A stretch of DNA of 64,000 nucleotides from JACQFZ01 sp041485885 (lineage in GTDB: Bacteria; Pseudomonadota; Gammaproteobacteria; Acidiferrobacterales; Sulfurifustaceae). This document shows, piece by piece, positions 1-9,004 of this stretch. The notes under the pieces are model-generated. The model was not told the origin of the DNA. It saw only the letters and a list, made by a program, of their open reading frames with translations, and made no database searches. How positions within the stretch are numbered: the first letter of the stretch is position 1; every line of letters starts with the position of its first letter. The DNA is taken from assembly GCA_041485885.1 (NCBI GenBank), contig JBGPKL010000003.1:1-64000 (forward strand), written 5' to 3'. The position numbers and the translations under genes are program-made.

Positions 1-102
1 CTCAACAACAAGATCCGCGTCCTGCAGCGTCGTGCATACGGTCTGCGCGACGAGGAATACCTGCGGCTCAAGATACTGACGTGCATGTTGCCGGTGCTCT
101 AA
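1..102 (+). CDS. ISL3-type transposase, C-terminal end (partial, cut by window edge)
   Basis: The frame is open from the first base and stops with TAA at 100-102, giving the last 33 residues of a protein. The tail reads NKIRVLQRRAYGLRDEEYLR, which is the conserved C-terminal signature of ISL3-family DDE transposases. The rest of the gene lies outside the window, so integrity cannot be judged. A terminal-inverted-repeat-like sequence follows 12 bases downstream, supporting an insertion sequence whose right end is here. Confidence 0.75.
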   Translation, partial: LNNKIRVLQRRAYGLRDEEYLRLKILTCMLPVL

Positions 103-114
103 AATGATCGAAAA

Positions 115-140
115 TCACCCACACGATTTCACGAAGACCC
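115..140. repeat. Probable right terminal inverted repeat of the ISL3-type element
   Basis: The stretch ends in CACGATTTCACGAAGACCC. Read from the outside in it starts GGGTCTTCGTGAAATCG, resembling known ISL3-family ends of the form GG(C/G)TCTTC. It lies just after the transposase stop. Bases 141-148 (agcaatat) would be one copy of an 8-bp target duplication, as this family makes. The left end is not in the window, so this is not proven. Confidence 0.5.
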
Positions 141-263
141 AGCAATATTTTCCAGACATTCCTTAAGGGGTGGACCACCCGCTCGATTAGCGCATCGCGT
201 TGCACGATAATGCGCCCACCACCGCCCCGCGTTGCGGGCTTCCCTCTAAACCAAGGAGACAAC

Positions 264-770
264 ATGACCATCAAAGTCGGCGATCGCCTGCCCAACGGCA
301 CACTGAGTGAATTTTTCGAAGTCGAGAAGGACGGCTGCAGCGTCGGGCCGAATGTTTTCAAAGTAGAAGACCTGGCGAAGGGTAAAAAGATCGCCATCTT
401 CGGCCTGCCCGGCGCTTTCACTCCCACCTGCTCGGCGAAGCACGTGCCGGGCTATCTCACGAATTTCGGTGCGCTCAAGGCGAAAGGTGTCGATGAGATC
501 TGGTGCATCTCGGTGAACGATCCGTTCGTGATGGGCGCGTGGTCCAAAGATCAGAAGGCCGGCGGCAAGGTGCGCATGATGGCCGACGGCAGCGCGGACT
601 ACACGAAGAAGTTGGGACTGGAGATGGACTTGACGTCGCGCGGCATGGGCATGCGCTCGCAGCGCTATTCGCTGCTCGTGCAAGACGGTGTGGTGAAGGC
701 GATCAACGTCGAAGCACCGGGCAAGTTCGAGGTCAGTAACGCGGAGACGATGCTCAAGGCGTTGGCGTAG
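264..770 (+). CDS. Peroxiredoxin, Prx5 type (thiol peroxidase)
   Basis: A 168-residue cytosolic peroxiredoxin of the Prx5/AhpE-like group, which reduces hydrogen peroxide and organic peroxides with a thiol donor, usually glutathione/glutaredoxin or thioredoxin. The peroxidatic site is clear: GLPGAFTPTCS puts the catalytic Cys at residue 56. Further cysteines are at 25 and 81 (WCISVNDPFV). Cys81 sits at a position also conserved in eukaryotic PrxII relatives. The start is ATG 264, eight bases after AAGGAG; an upstream in-frame ATG at 210 lacks such a site. The TAG stop at 768-770 is followed in the same frame by the methyltransferase gene with no other stop between. Confidence 0.93.
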   Translation: MTIKVGDRLPNGTLSEFFEVEKDGCSVGPNVFKVEDLAKGKKIAIFGLPGAFTPTCSAKHVPGYLTNFGALKAKGVDEIWCISVNDPFVMGAWSKDQKAGGKVRMMADGSADYTKKLGLEMDLTSRGMGMRSQRYSLLVQDGVVKAINVEAPGKFEVSNAETMLKALA

Positions 771-803
771 CGGGCTGAAACGTCGCGATTCGAGGGGGAG
801 CCG

Positions 804-1637
804 CTGAAGGTAAAAAATATCGACAACGAGCGGGAATTCGATTGGGGCAGAACATCGCGGGATTACGCGGAGCATCGCTCCGGCTACCCCGAGGAGTTCT
901 ATGACGCGCTCGCGGCGCTCGGGATCGGCAAGCCGGGGCAGCGCATCCTCGACCTCGGCACCGGCACCGGCGAGTTGGCGCGCGCGTTCGCGAAGCGCGG
1001 CGCGCGAGTGGTCGGCGCGGACATCGCGGCGAATCAAATCGCCGCCGCGCGACGCTTGGCGGCACGCGACGGCCTCGACGTCGCGTTTCAAGTGTGTCCG
1101 GCGGAAGACGTGGAATTCTCCGACGCGTCCTTCGACATCATCTCCGCCGGACAATCCTGGCAATATTTCGACGCCGCCCGCATGGTGCCGAAAGTGCTGC
1201 GCCTGCTGACCGCGCACGGCGGTCTGGTGTTGACGCAACTCCTATGGTTGCCGCACGAAGATCCAATCGCCCGGCAAACCGAGGAGTTGGTGCTGCGGTT
1301 CAATCCCGACTGGAAAGGCGCGGGATACACCGGCACGATGCCGCCGCTTTTTCGCTGGGCGAAGGACGCGTTCGATCTGCAAACCTTTCATGTCATGCAC
1401 GCACCGATCGAATTCACTCGCGCCTCGTGGCGCGGCCGCATCCGCGCCTGCCGCGGTGTTGGCGCGAGTTTATCGGATGACGACGTCGCGCGTTTCGATG
1501 CGGAACACGAGCGACTGCTCAAAGGAATCGCGCCCGAGGTCTTTACCGTGCTTCATCAGATGACCGTGCACACTTATGTCCGCAAACGCGCTATTGGACC
1601 GAAGCCGGTGTCTGACGGCGACAAGATCGTCGGCTAG
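804..1637 (+). CDS. Class I SAM-dependent methyltransferase
   Basis: About 277 residues. Motif I, ILDLGTGTGELA, is at residues 48-59, and acidic loop 2 (VVGADIA) follows, so the Rossmann fold and SAM site are intact. The substrate is unknown. The first ATG (975) lies inside the SAM domain after motif I and cannot be the true start. The family-typical lead-in FDWGRTSRDYAEHRSGYP is encoded upstream, and the only plausible start in that frame is CTG 804, preceded by a purine-rich GAGGGGGAG. This is therefore a likely non-AUG start, or the protein is made by read-through from the peroxiredoxin frame. Confidence 0.8.
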   Translation: MKVKNIDNEREFDWGRTSRDYAEHRSGYPEEFYDALAALGIGKPGQRILDLGTGTGELARAFAKRGARVVGADIAANQIAAARRLAARDGLDVAFQVCPAEDVEFSDASFDIISAGQSWQYFDAARMVPKVLRLLTAHGGLVLTQLLWLPHEDPIARQTEELVLRFNPDWKGAGYTGTMPPLFRWAKDAFDLQTFHVMHAPIEFTRASWRGRIRACRGVGASLSDDDVARFDAEHERLLKGIAPEVFTVLHQMTVHTYVRKRAIGPKPVSDGDKIVG

Positions 1638-1910
1638 CGCGCTCGCTCATGCTAGAGCACATCCGCGCCAACTTGCTCGAAGCCCAAACGGCGGTGAGGC
1701 GAACGATTTCGGTTACAAGCAGGTGTTCTCGCGCTACATTGAAAGCCATGCGGTGAGGCGCTAGCGCTCACCTTATATTTAAGGAAACGGTCGAACGGCT
1801 CGTCGTTCTCGGCCAGCCGACTCGCATCGGCGGTGCTCGATCGCCGCCCTTGCGCAATGCAAGGAGATAGTGCTCTGATACGCGCGCGACCACCATCTAC
1901 GGGAGGGGGT

Positions 1911-3353
1911 ATGGAGCAGCGGCGCGGTATCGGCGAGGACTGGCTCGCCTTCTGGCTCGGACTACTCGTCTTTCTCATCGCGCTCGGTCCGCTCGCCGGG
2001 ATCGATTTACTCGGCTGGGCGGTTCGAACGAAAGTCTGGACGGACATTGGCCAAGCGCTTTCGCCCGTCGCCGGTTCTTATTCGCTCGGTGGTTTTTCCG
2101 CTTTACTTCTCACTTACGTTTTCTTGGTCGCCCTACTCACTGCCGGCGCGTGGTTGCTCAAGGCGAAGATACGCCGCTTCGTTGCCGCGTTTACCGTCGT
2201 CTTTTGGGTGAGCTACATCTGCTGGATCCTTGGCAGCTACGCGAATATCGCGGTTAATACTCCGGCTGACATGCAGAAGTTCGGGGTCACCTGGTCGCTG
2301 CGGCTCACGGGCGAGGCGGGTTACATCATCGCGCTCATCGCCGGTCTCGTCGTCGGGAACCTATTCCCACGCTTCGCGACGTGGCTCGCGGAAGGAACGC
2401 GCACGGAGCTCTATATCAAGATCGCGATCGTGCTGCTCGGCGCGAAGGTCGGCGTGATCGCGGCGGAGAAGCTCTCGCTTGCGACCGTGGTGATGTTCCG
2501 CGGCCTCGCCGCCATCATCGAGGCGTATCTCATCTACTGGGCAATCGTCTACTTCATCGCGCGCAAATACTTTAAGTTCAGCCGCGAGTGGGCCGCGCCG
2601 CTCGCGTCCGGTATTTCGATCTGCGGCGTCTCGGCCGCGATGGCGACGGGCGCGGCGATTCGCGCGCGGCCGGTCGTGCCGATCATGGTGTCCTCGCTCG
2701 TCGTGATTTTCGCCGTCGTCGAGCTACTTATTCTGCCGTTCCTGGCGCAGGCATTCCTTTCGCACGAGCCAATGGTCGCGGGCGCGTGGATGGGACTCGC
2801 CGTGAAGACGGACGGCGCGGCGGTCGCGGCCGGCGCGATTACGGAATCACTCATCCTGTCCTCGGCCGCCGCCGAGGGCGTGAAATATCAAACCGGTTGG
2901 ATACTCGGGACGACCACGACGATCAAAGTCTTCATCGACATCTTCATCGGCATCTGGGCGTTCATCCTCGCGTACATTTGGGCGACGCACATCGATGCGA
3001 AGAAGGGCACGAAAGTGCGGGCGACGGAGATCTGGGAGCGTTTCCCGAAATTCGTGATCGGTTACATCGTGACCTTCGTACTGCTGCTCGCGATCGGCAT
3101 CGGCGCGAGTCCAACCTTGATGAAGACGCTCAACGCGGCGACCGCCGAGTCGGATAACTTTCGGCAGATTTTCTTCGTCATGACGTTCTTCAGCATCGGC
3201 GCCATTTCCAACTTCCGTAAACTCTGGGAAGAAGGCATCGGCCGGCTCGCGGCGGTATACGTCGTTTCGCTCTTCGGCTTCGTCATCTGGATCGGCCTCG
3301 TGATCTCCTGGATCTTCTTCGCCGGGGTCAAACCTCCGCTGGCCGCGGGTTAA
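1911..3353 (+). CDS. YeiH/UPF0324-family membrane transporter (putative sulfate exporter), long form
   Basis: A 480-residue inner-membrane protein with many hydrophobic helices, matching the Cons_hypoth698 (YeiH) family. Recognisable family segments are AIVLLGAKVGV, GISICGVSAAMATGAAIRA and WMGLAVKTDGAAVAAGA. The family is loosely linked to sulfate or taurine-sulfur export; the true substrate is uncertain. Usual members are about 340 residues, so this belongs to a longer subgroup with an extended N-terminal membrane part. The start is ATG 1911 after GGGAGGGGG; an earlier in-frame ATG at 1833 would add an unlikely Arg/Pro-rich leader. A 54-residue membrane protein gene follows 14 bases later. 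Confidence 0.8.
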   Translation: MEQRRGIGEDWLAFWLGLLVFLIALGPLAGIDLLGWAVRTKVWTDIGQALSPVAGSYSLGGFSALLLTYVFLVALLTAGAWLLKAKIRRFVAAFTVVFWVSYICWILGSYANIAVNTPADMQKFGVTWSLRLTGEAGYIIALIAGLVVGNLFPRFATWLAEGTRTELYIKIAIVLLGAKVGVIAAEKLSLATVVMFRGLAAIIEAYLIYWAIVYFIARKYFKFSREWAAPLASGISICGVSAAMATGAAIRARPVVPIMVSSLVVIFAVVELLILPFLAQAFLSHEPMVAGAWMGLAVKTDGAAVAAGAITESLILSSAAAEGVKYQTGWILGTTTTIKVFIDIFIGIWAFILAYIWATHIDAKKGTKVRATEIWERFPKFVIGYIVTFVLLLAIGIGASPTLMKTLNAATAESDNFRQIFFVMTFFSIGAISNFRKLWEEGIGRLAAVYVVSLFGFVIWIGLVISWIFFAGVKPPLAAG

Positions 3354-3367
3354 CACAGGAGATAGCC

Positions 3368-3532
3368 ATGGCAAAACGCCCGCAATCGCAGGTCAAAAAG
3401 GAAATGCAGAAGATGCCCTATGAGCCGCTCCTGAAGATCGAGAAGTCGCTGATCCTCTGGAGCCTCGGCATCGGCGCCGTCTTGATGGTGATTCTGATAT
3501 GGGTGAGCTACGCCTTCTTTCCGGGTAGCTAA
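3368..3532 (+). CDS. Small single-span membrane protein (54 aa), probable partner of the YeiH-type transporter
   Basis: ATG 3368 with an AGGAG site seven bases upstream opens a 54-codon frame ending TAA 3530-3532. The N-terminal half is charged (MAKRPQSQVKKEMQKM) and the C-terminal half is one hydrophobic helix (SLGIGAVLMVILIWVSYAFF). It starts 14 bases after the transporter stop, so the two are probably co-transcribed. No family was recognised. Placement suggests a small accessory subunit, but that is inference. Confidence 0.65.
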   Translation: MAKRPQSQVKKEMQKMPYEPLLKIEKSLILWSLGIGAVLMVILIWVSYAFFPGS

Positions 3533-3625
3533 GCGGACTTCTGCGCGTGCCAGAGTTCCATCAAGCGCGTAGTGAATCGCGTTTTCGCGCCTCGCGTTCG
3601 CGCATGACGTAGACGTAGGCGTGCC

Positions 3626-4627
3626 TCAAAACAGATCGCTCGCCTTCACCACATTGCGCATCGGCTCCCCGCGCGCGAAGCGTCCGAGGTTGTCGAGAAA
3701 GAGATCATCCCCGCGACGCGGGTTGCCGCTGCCGAATGCGGAGCAATGCGCTGAAACTCGCACCTGCGGATGCGACCAGAGCGGACTGTCCGCCGGCAAC
3801 GGCTCGGTGTGAAACACATCGAGAACCGCGCGGGCGGGAGCCCCGCGATCGAGGGCTGCCAGCAACGCGGATTCATCGACCAGTCCCCCGCGACCGACGT
3901 TCACGATGACGCTGCCCTGCTTCATTCGCGCGAAGAACTCCGCATTCGCCATGCCACGCGTCTGCTCATTGAGACCGACGCATAGAACGACGACGTCGGA
4001 CGTCGGCAAAAATTCATCGATACGATCGGCCGTGACGACCTCGTTGGCAAACGCATCGGGTTGCACGCTTCGGCGAACGCCGACGATCGATGCGCCGAAC
4101 GCCTGCGCGCGGCGCGCCGTCTCCTTGCCGATGTGACCGTAGCCCACGATCAACCAGCGCGTGTCCACCAGCTCGCGAAAACGAATCCGCCGCCATTCGT
4201 GCTGCGCTTGCAATCGTCGACGTTCATCGCCATTTTGAAAATAGTCGAGCACCGCGCCGAGAATAAAATCCGCCATCGCCGGACCTTGCGCATCGCTGTT
4301 CGTGAGCACGATGCCTTTTCCCGCGAGCCGCGCAAAGACCGGATCGTCAACACCCGCCGCCGCCGATTGCACCCAGCGCACGGTTTCGCTCTTGAGGAGT
4401 GCGCGAAAGAATTCGCGCCGGCCCTCCCAGGCAAACAGATCGAGATTAACCCACGCCGCCGTCGGCTGCATTTGCTCGACACTGCTCGGTGCACCATCGA
4501 CGAGAATTTCGCCGCGTTCGTTCATCGCGCTGATGCGAATGCCCGGCGCGCGCTCATGGATACGACTCGCCAGCCGGCGATACGAGGGCTCAAACAGAAA
4601 TACGTCGATCGATGTGTGTTGCGTCAT
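3626..4627 (-). CDS. D-isomer-specific 2-hydroxyacid dehydrogenase family protein
   Basis: A 333-residue NAD(P)-dependent oxidoreductase that interconverts 2-hydroxy and 2-oxo acids. The nucleotide-binding motif GYGHIG is at 162-167. The catalytic triad is present: Arg246 in VNVGRGGLVDE, Glu275 in FHTEPLP and His294 in VSAHCSAF. The exact substrate is not clear. The closest resemblance is to the glyoxylate/hydroxypyruvate-type reductases that carry the Arg-Glu-His triad. It stands alone, convergent with the YeiH-type pair and divergent from the next gene. Confidence 0.88.
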   Translation of the reverse strand: MTQHTSIDVFLFEPSYRRLASRIHERAPGIRISAMNERGEILVDGAPSSVEQMQPTAAWVNLDLFAWEGRREFFRALLKSETVRWVQSAAAGVDDPVFARLAGKGIVLTNSDAQGPAMADFILGAVLDYFQNGDERRRLQAQHEWRRIRFRELVDTRWLIVGYGHIGKETARRAQAFGASIVGVRRSVQPDAFANEVVTADRIDEFLPTSDVVVLCVGLNEQTRGMANAEFFARMKQGSVIVNVGRGGLVDESALLAALDRGAPARAVLDVFHTEPLPADSPLWSHPQVRVSAHCSAFGSGNPRRGDDLFLDNLGRFARGEPMRNVVKASDLF

Positions 4628-4802
4628 GGGATGCCTTGTTTGATGAGCGCTCGCTTCGCGAGCTAAGAGCGATGCTTGTCGCTGCCATCGCGAGGCCCAT
4701 TATACCGGCCAAACGCCGTCGCCGATCTCTCTGTGCAGTCGTATTCGGATATTTGGATATACTGACGGACGTTCGTCCAAACATGTTGGGCTCGGTACCG
4801 TC

Positions 4803-5315
4803 ATGCAAATACTCGGATTAGCGGGACGCAAAGAATCCACCGAAGCTCAGATGAGAAACCTGCTGAGCATCATCGACCTCGGACAGTCACGTGTATCGTT
4901 GCAGCAATATGGCTTTTGGGACAACGAAGCGGACAGCCCGAATCCCGACGTACTGCCCGAGGCCGAAATTGCGGCTAAGAGCGGGGCAGAACTGGTCGTC
5001 GCGAAGTCCTTTGGGACGCTCGTCACGCTAGTCGCTAACGAACGATACGGATTCAAGCCGGCCAAATGCGTATTCATCGCTACTCCGCTGCGACGCTACG
5101 AGGCGGAGAATCGTGTCTCCCTGTTAGAGGGGTTTGCGATGCACACCCCAATCCTCTTTATCCAGCAAACCGACGATTTCAACGGCAAGTTCTCCGCGCT
5201 CGAGTCCGTGGTGGGGAAATATAAGCATTGCACCGTGATCGAAGTTCCGGGAAACGATCACGTGTACGGGGACGTCAAAGAGTTGAAGCGGCGCATAGAG
5301 GATTGGTATCGCTAA
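4803..5315 (+). CDS. Small alpha/beta-hydrolase-fold protein
   Basis: A 170-residue protein with the outline of a compact serine hydrolase: a candidate nucleophile Ser69 in VVAKSFGT (elbow-like, but AKSFG rather than the usual GxSxG), an acid at Asp124/125 (IQQTDDF) and His153 near the end (GNDHVYGD). Spacing fits a single-domain, lidless hydrolase. The substrate is unknown. It abuts the DUF72 gene tail to tail, its stop at 5313-5315 directly touching that gene's stop at 5316-5318. Confidence 0.6.
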   Translation: MQILGLAGRKESTEAQMRNLLSIIDLGQSRVSLQQYGFWDNEADSPNPDVLPEAEIAAKSGAELVVAKSFGTLVTLVANERYGFKPAKCVFIATPLRRYEAENRVSLLEGFAMHTPILFIQQTDDFNGKFSALESVVGKYKHCTVIEVPGNDHVYGDVKELKRRIEDWYR

Positions 5316-6023
5316 TTAGTTCGTCCGCGCGCGCCAGAGCTGCGTCAAGCGCTGCGCGAACTTTGTTCCCAGCGCGTCGTCCTCGTGCATGAAATACACG
5401 TAGGTGCGTTCCAGGGATTGCGCTGCGATGCGCTCGACCCAGCCGCGCAGATCGGCGTCGTCGTAGTGCGTGCGCCGCAGGCGCAGGTAGCCATGATCCG
5501 ACGTCGCAACGAATGGCGTGTCGCCTTCGTCGGTGTCGGTAACGCAGAGCACCGCACCGTGAGCGCGAAGCGTCTGGTACACGTCGTCGGCCTGCCAGGA
5601 TTCATTGCGGAATTCGAAGGCGACGCGTTGACCGGACGGCAGTACGCCGAGAAAATCTTTCAATCGGGGTAGATCTTTCTTCAGGAACGGCGGCAACTGG
5701 AAGAGGAGCACGCCGAGCTTATCCCCGAGCGTGGCGGCACGACGCAGCAACTCAGTCACGTCGGGCTCGGCTGCAACCAAGCGCTTGTCATGCGTGATGC
5801 GGCGTGGCGCTTTGAGCGTGAAGGTGAAATGCTCGGGCACCTCGGTTAGCCAGCGCGCGAGCATCTCCTCCGCCGGCATGCGATAAAAGGTGTTGTTGAT
5901 CTCGACCGTCGCGAAGCGCTCGGCGTAGTACCTGAGCATCGCACTCGCGGGCAGCTTGTCCGGGTAGAAATGGCCGCACCATTCCTTATAAGAGTATCCA
6001 CTGGTTCCCGCTAACACTTGCAT
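5316..6023 (-). CDS. DUF72 family protein (YecE-like)
   Basis: A 235-residue cytosolic protein of the DUF72 family, TIM-barrel-like and of unknown biochemical role. Signature segments are GTSGYSYKEW near the start, ETVEINNTFYRMP-like FATVEINNTFYRMP at about residues 37-50, and FEFRNESW in the middle. The length is typical. It lies head to head with ligD, and DUF72 genes are often seen near DNA-repair genes, but no functional link is shown here. Start ATG 6021-6023. Confidence 0.85.
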   Translation of the reverse strand: MQVLAGTSGYSYKEWCGHFYPDKLPASAMLRYYAERFATVEINNTFYRMPAEEMLARWLTEVPEHFTFTLKAPRRITHDKRLVAAEPDVTELLRRAATLGDKLGVLLFQLPPFLKKDLPRLKDFLGVLPSGQRVAFEFRNESWQADDVYQTLRAHGAVLCVTDTDEGDTPFVATSDHGYLRLRRTHYDDADLRGWVERIAAQSLERTYVYFMHEDDALGTKFAQRLTQLWRARTN

Positions 6024-6061
6024 CGCGCTTGCTCCTAGAATTCAAGGTCCACTCAAGCAGG

Positions 6062-8857
6062 ATGGTTCTCTTGGCATCCCGTTCGCCGAAACGCAAGCCC
6101 GCCACTCGGTCTCTTCGCAAAAAACAGGCAAAGCCTGCGACGGCGGATTCGAAAACGCCGGCACTGCTGAGCGAATACTCCGCCAAGCGCGCGTTCGATG
6201 CCACCCCCGAACCCGCGCCTGCGATTGCGACCCGCACCGGGCCGCTGCTCTTCGTCGTGCAACAGCATTCGGCGCGGCGGCTGCATTACGATTTCCGGCT
6301 CGAGCTCGACGGCGTACTGAAGTCGTGGGCGGTGCCGAAAGGCCCGTCGCTCGATCCGCGCGACAAGCGCCTAGCGGTGCACGTGGAAGATCATCCGTAC
6401 GACTACGGCTCGTTCGAGGGTGTGATCCCGCCCGGACAGTACGGCGCGGGCGAGGTGATCGTTTGGGATTGCGGCGTCTGGTCTCCCGACGAGGATCAGG
6501 AATACTGGTTCCATGATCGCAATGAAGCCGAACGGCGCGCGCGCGAAGGCCTCGAGAAGGGCAAGCTCAGCTTCACACTGCGCGGAGAGAAACTGAAAGG
6601 TTCGTTCACGCTGGTGCGAAGCTCCGATAAGAAGAATTGGTTCCTCATCAAACACAAGGATCGGTTTGTGTCTGAGATCCCCATCACCGAACAGAATCGC
6701 TCCGTGCTCAGTGGACTGGCGGTCGAGGACCTCAAAACTGTTCCGGTGCGCCAGATGCCGGCTTCGAAGCTCGTGCCCTCCGGCGAGATCGAAACGCTTC
6801 CGGCGAAGCTCGCGCCGATGATGGCCGAATTGGGCGATGCGCCGTTCAATCATTCGGACTGGATGTGGGAGCCGAAGCTCGACGGTTATCGCGTGCTCGT
6901 TTTCATCGACGCTGGGCGCGTTACGTTTCGATCGCGGCGTGGCGGCATGGATCTCACGTCCGCATTCCCTGGCCTCGTCGCGGAACTCGCGCAGCAATCC
7001 GTGCGAACCATGGTGCTCGATGGCGAGATCGTCGCATTCGATGCGAACGGAAAGCCGTCGTTCGCCGAGCTTCAGGACCGCGCGCAGTTGAAGACTGAGA
7101 AAGAAATCGCGGCCGCGGATAAAAAGGTTCCGGTCATGTTGTACTGCTTCGACCTGCTGCACTTCGCCGGAGTCAACTTGCGCGCGGCACCTTACACCGA
7201 TCGCCGGCGTTATCTCGCGCAGTGTTTGCTGCCTACCTCTCACGTGCAGCTCGTGCATACCGCGGAGGACGGCGTCGCGTTGTACGAAGCGGCGCTTGCG
7301 AACGGTTTCGAGGGCGCGATTGCTAAACGCAAAGACAGCAAATACGAAGCCGGCAAGCGTTCGGCATCGTGGCTCAAAGTTAAGTCGACGCATAGCGCGG
7401 AGTTCGTGATCGGCGGCCACACAAAGGGCAAAGGCTCACGCGAGTCGCTTGGCGCTTTGCTGGTCGGTTACTGGGACCAAGACAAGTTGCACTACGCGGG
7501 GCACGTCGGCTCGGGCTTCGACGATAAAACGCTCGCGCAAATCAAAGCACGCTTCGAGAGCCTGCGATCCGATAAGTCCCCGTTCGCCGAGAAGCCTCCG
7601 CTCCATAGTCCAACGGTTTGGCTCAAACCCGAGGTCGTCGCTGAAATAAAGTTTCAAAATTGGACGCCCGACGGCTACCTTCGCGCGCCGGTGTTTCTGC
7701 GGTTGAGAGACGATGTCGATCCGAAGAACGTGCGCCGCACCGAATCGAATCCGACGGTACCCGCACGTGCAGCGCGGACGGCGAACACACCGATCGATGA
7801 AATCCTGCGACAGCTCGATAACAAGAAAGACACCTTCGCCCTCGCGGTCGGGCTGCATCCCGTCAAGCTCACGCATCTCGATCGCGTGTACTGGCCGGCC
7901 GACCCCGCGTTTAAACAACCGGCGCTCACCAAACGCGATCTGCTGCGCTACTTGGCGCAAGTGTCTTCCTATATGCTCCCGCATCTCGCGAACCGCCCGC
8001 TCACGATGATCCGCATGCCCGAGGGCATCAACGGCGAACGTTTTTTCCAAAAACATTGGGAGCAGACGCGGCCCGAGTTCGTCGAAACGGTTACGGTGTA
8101 CTCGGAACACAAAGACGAGCGGCACACCTATATCGTCTGCAACAATCTTCCGACGCTGCTCTGGCTCGCTCAGGCGGGCACGCTTGAGTTTCACGTCTGG
8201 CACTCACGGGCGAATCCGGGCCCGGACGCCGCGAGCCAGAGCACCGACTACGACAGCTCGATCGCGTCGCTCGAAGGCTCGGTGCTCAACTACCCGGACT
8301 ACGTCGTCTTCGACATCGATCCTTATATATATTCCGGCAAGGAAGCCAAGGGCGAGGAGCCCGAGCTGAACACGGTGGCTTTCGAAAAGGGAAAGGAGGT
8401 CGCTTTCTGGCTACGGGAATTGCTGCACGGCATGGGGCTCGAGCCGATCGTGAAGACCTCCGGCAAGACCGGCCTGCACGTCTTCGTGCCGATCGAGCGC
8501 ACGCTCGACTTCGACGCCGCCCGCCAGATGAGCGAGACACTCGGGCGTCACCTGATGCGCCTGCATCCCAAGGACATTACAATGGAGTGGAGCGTGCCGA
8601 AGCGGACCGGCAAAATCTTCATGGACTACAATATGAACGTTCGCGGAAAGACGCTGAACGTCGCTTACTCCCCGAGAGGATTGCCCGGCGCACCGATATC
8701 GATGCCGCTGACGTGGGAGGAGCTGGAGCAGGCGCACCCGCTCGACTTTAGAATGACGAACGTCATCGAGCGCTTGGCCAAGACCGGCGACCGCTGGCGC
8801 GACGCGTTGACTCGCAAACAGAGCGTCGAGCGAGTGCTGAATCGTACCAAAGGTTAG
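6062..8857 (+). CDS. ligD: Multifunctional DNA ligase D (phosphoesterase-ligase-polymerase)
   Basis: About 931 residues. This is the core enzyme of bacterial non-homologous end joining: it trims, fills and seals Ku-bound double-strand breaks using ATP. Domains in order are a 3'-phosphoesterase (about 50-200; QHSARRLHYDFRLELDG with catalytic His, and AVHVEDHPYDYG), an ATP-dependent ligase (about 245-560; nucleotidyl-lysine K272 in EPKLDGYR), and a primase-type polymerase (about 597-900; metal-binding Asp751/Asp753 in VVFDIDPY, FFQKH motif). The order matches Pseudomonas-type LigD. The start is uncertain between TTG 6029, ATG 6062 and TTG 6071; ATG 6062 is chosen although its ribosome site is weak. 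Confidence 0.95.
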   Translation: MVLLASRSPKRKPATRSLRKKQAKPATADSKTPALLSEYSAKRAFDATPEPAPAIATRTGPLLFVVQQHSARRLHYDFRLELDGVLKSWAVPKGPSLDPRDKRLAVHVEDHPYDYGSFEGVIPPGQYGAGEVIVWDCGVWSPDEDQEYWFHDRNEAERRAREGLEKGKLSFTLRGEKLKGSFTLVRSSDKKNWFLIKHKDRFVSEIPITEQNRSVLSGLAVEDLKTVPVRQMPASKLVPSGEIETLPAKLAPMMAELGDAPFNHSDWMWEPKLDGYRVLVFIDAGRVTFRSRRGGMDLTSAFPGLVAELAQQSVRTMVLDGEIVAFDANGKPSFAELQDRAQLKTEKEIAAADKKVPVMLYCFDLLHFAGVNLRAAPYTDRRRYLAQCLLPTSHVQLVHTAEDGVALYEAALANGFEGAIAKRKDSKYEAGKRSASWLKVKSTHSAEFVIGGHTKGKGSRESLGALLVGYWDQDKLHYAGHVGSGFDDKTLAQIKARFESLRSDKSPFAEKPPLHSPTVWLKPEVVAEIKFQNWTPDGYLRAPVFLRLRDDVDPKNVRRTESNPTVPARAARTANTPIDEILRQLDNKKDTFALAVGLHPVKLTHLDRVYWPADPAFKQPALTKRDLLRYLAQVSSYMLPHLANRPLTMIRMPEGINGERFFQKHWEQTRPEFVETVTVYSEHKDERHTYIVCNNLPTLLWLAQAGTLEFHVWHSRANPGPDAASQSTDYDSSIASLEGSVLNYPDYVVFDIDPYIYSGKEAKGEEPELNTVAFEKGKEVAFWLRELLHGMGLEPIVKTSGKTGLHVFVPIERTLDFDAARQMSETLGRHLMRLHPKDITMEWSVPKRTGKIFMDYNMNVRGKTLNVAYSPRGLPGAPISMPLTWEELEQAHPLDFRMTNVIERLAKTGDRWRDALTRKQSVERVLNRTKG

Positions 8858-8882
8858 GTACGCTACGATCCATCTAATCCCA

Positions 8883-8967
8883 TGTAGGGTGGGTGGAGCG
8901 AAGCGTAACCCACCAAAATAATACTTTGTTGGGTTCCGCCGCTCGCGCGGCTGCACTCAACCTACAT
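8883..8967. repeat. Imperfect inverted repeat between ligD and ku (dispersed-repeat type)
   Basis: About 85 bases bounded by TGTAGGGT on the left and AACCTACA on the right, with internal near-palindromes GGTGGGTGGAGCG...CGTAACCCACC and GTTGGGTTCCGCC. The form is that of an intergenic REP/MITE-like repeat. Its TGTAGGGTG edge is shared with the REP-like hairpins at 31110-31175 and 31749-31770, so the two sets may be related. Confidence 0.6.
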
Positions 8968-9004
8968 TAAGACGCGTACGGAAGATCACATTCGGAGAAA
9001 AGTC

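Noticed and set aside
246..1238. 330-codon minus-strand frame over the peroxiredoxin and methyltransferase genes
   Set aside because: Its translation is His/Arg/Ala-rich with no family pattern, and it lies antisense to two well-supported genes in GC-rich DNA, where long shadow frames are expected.
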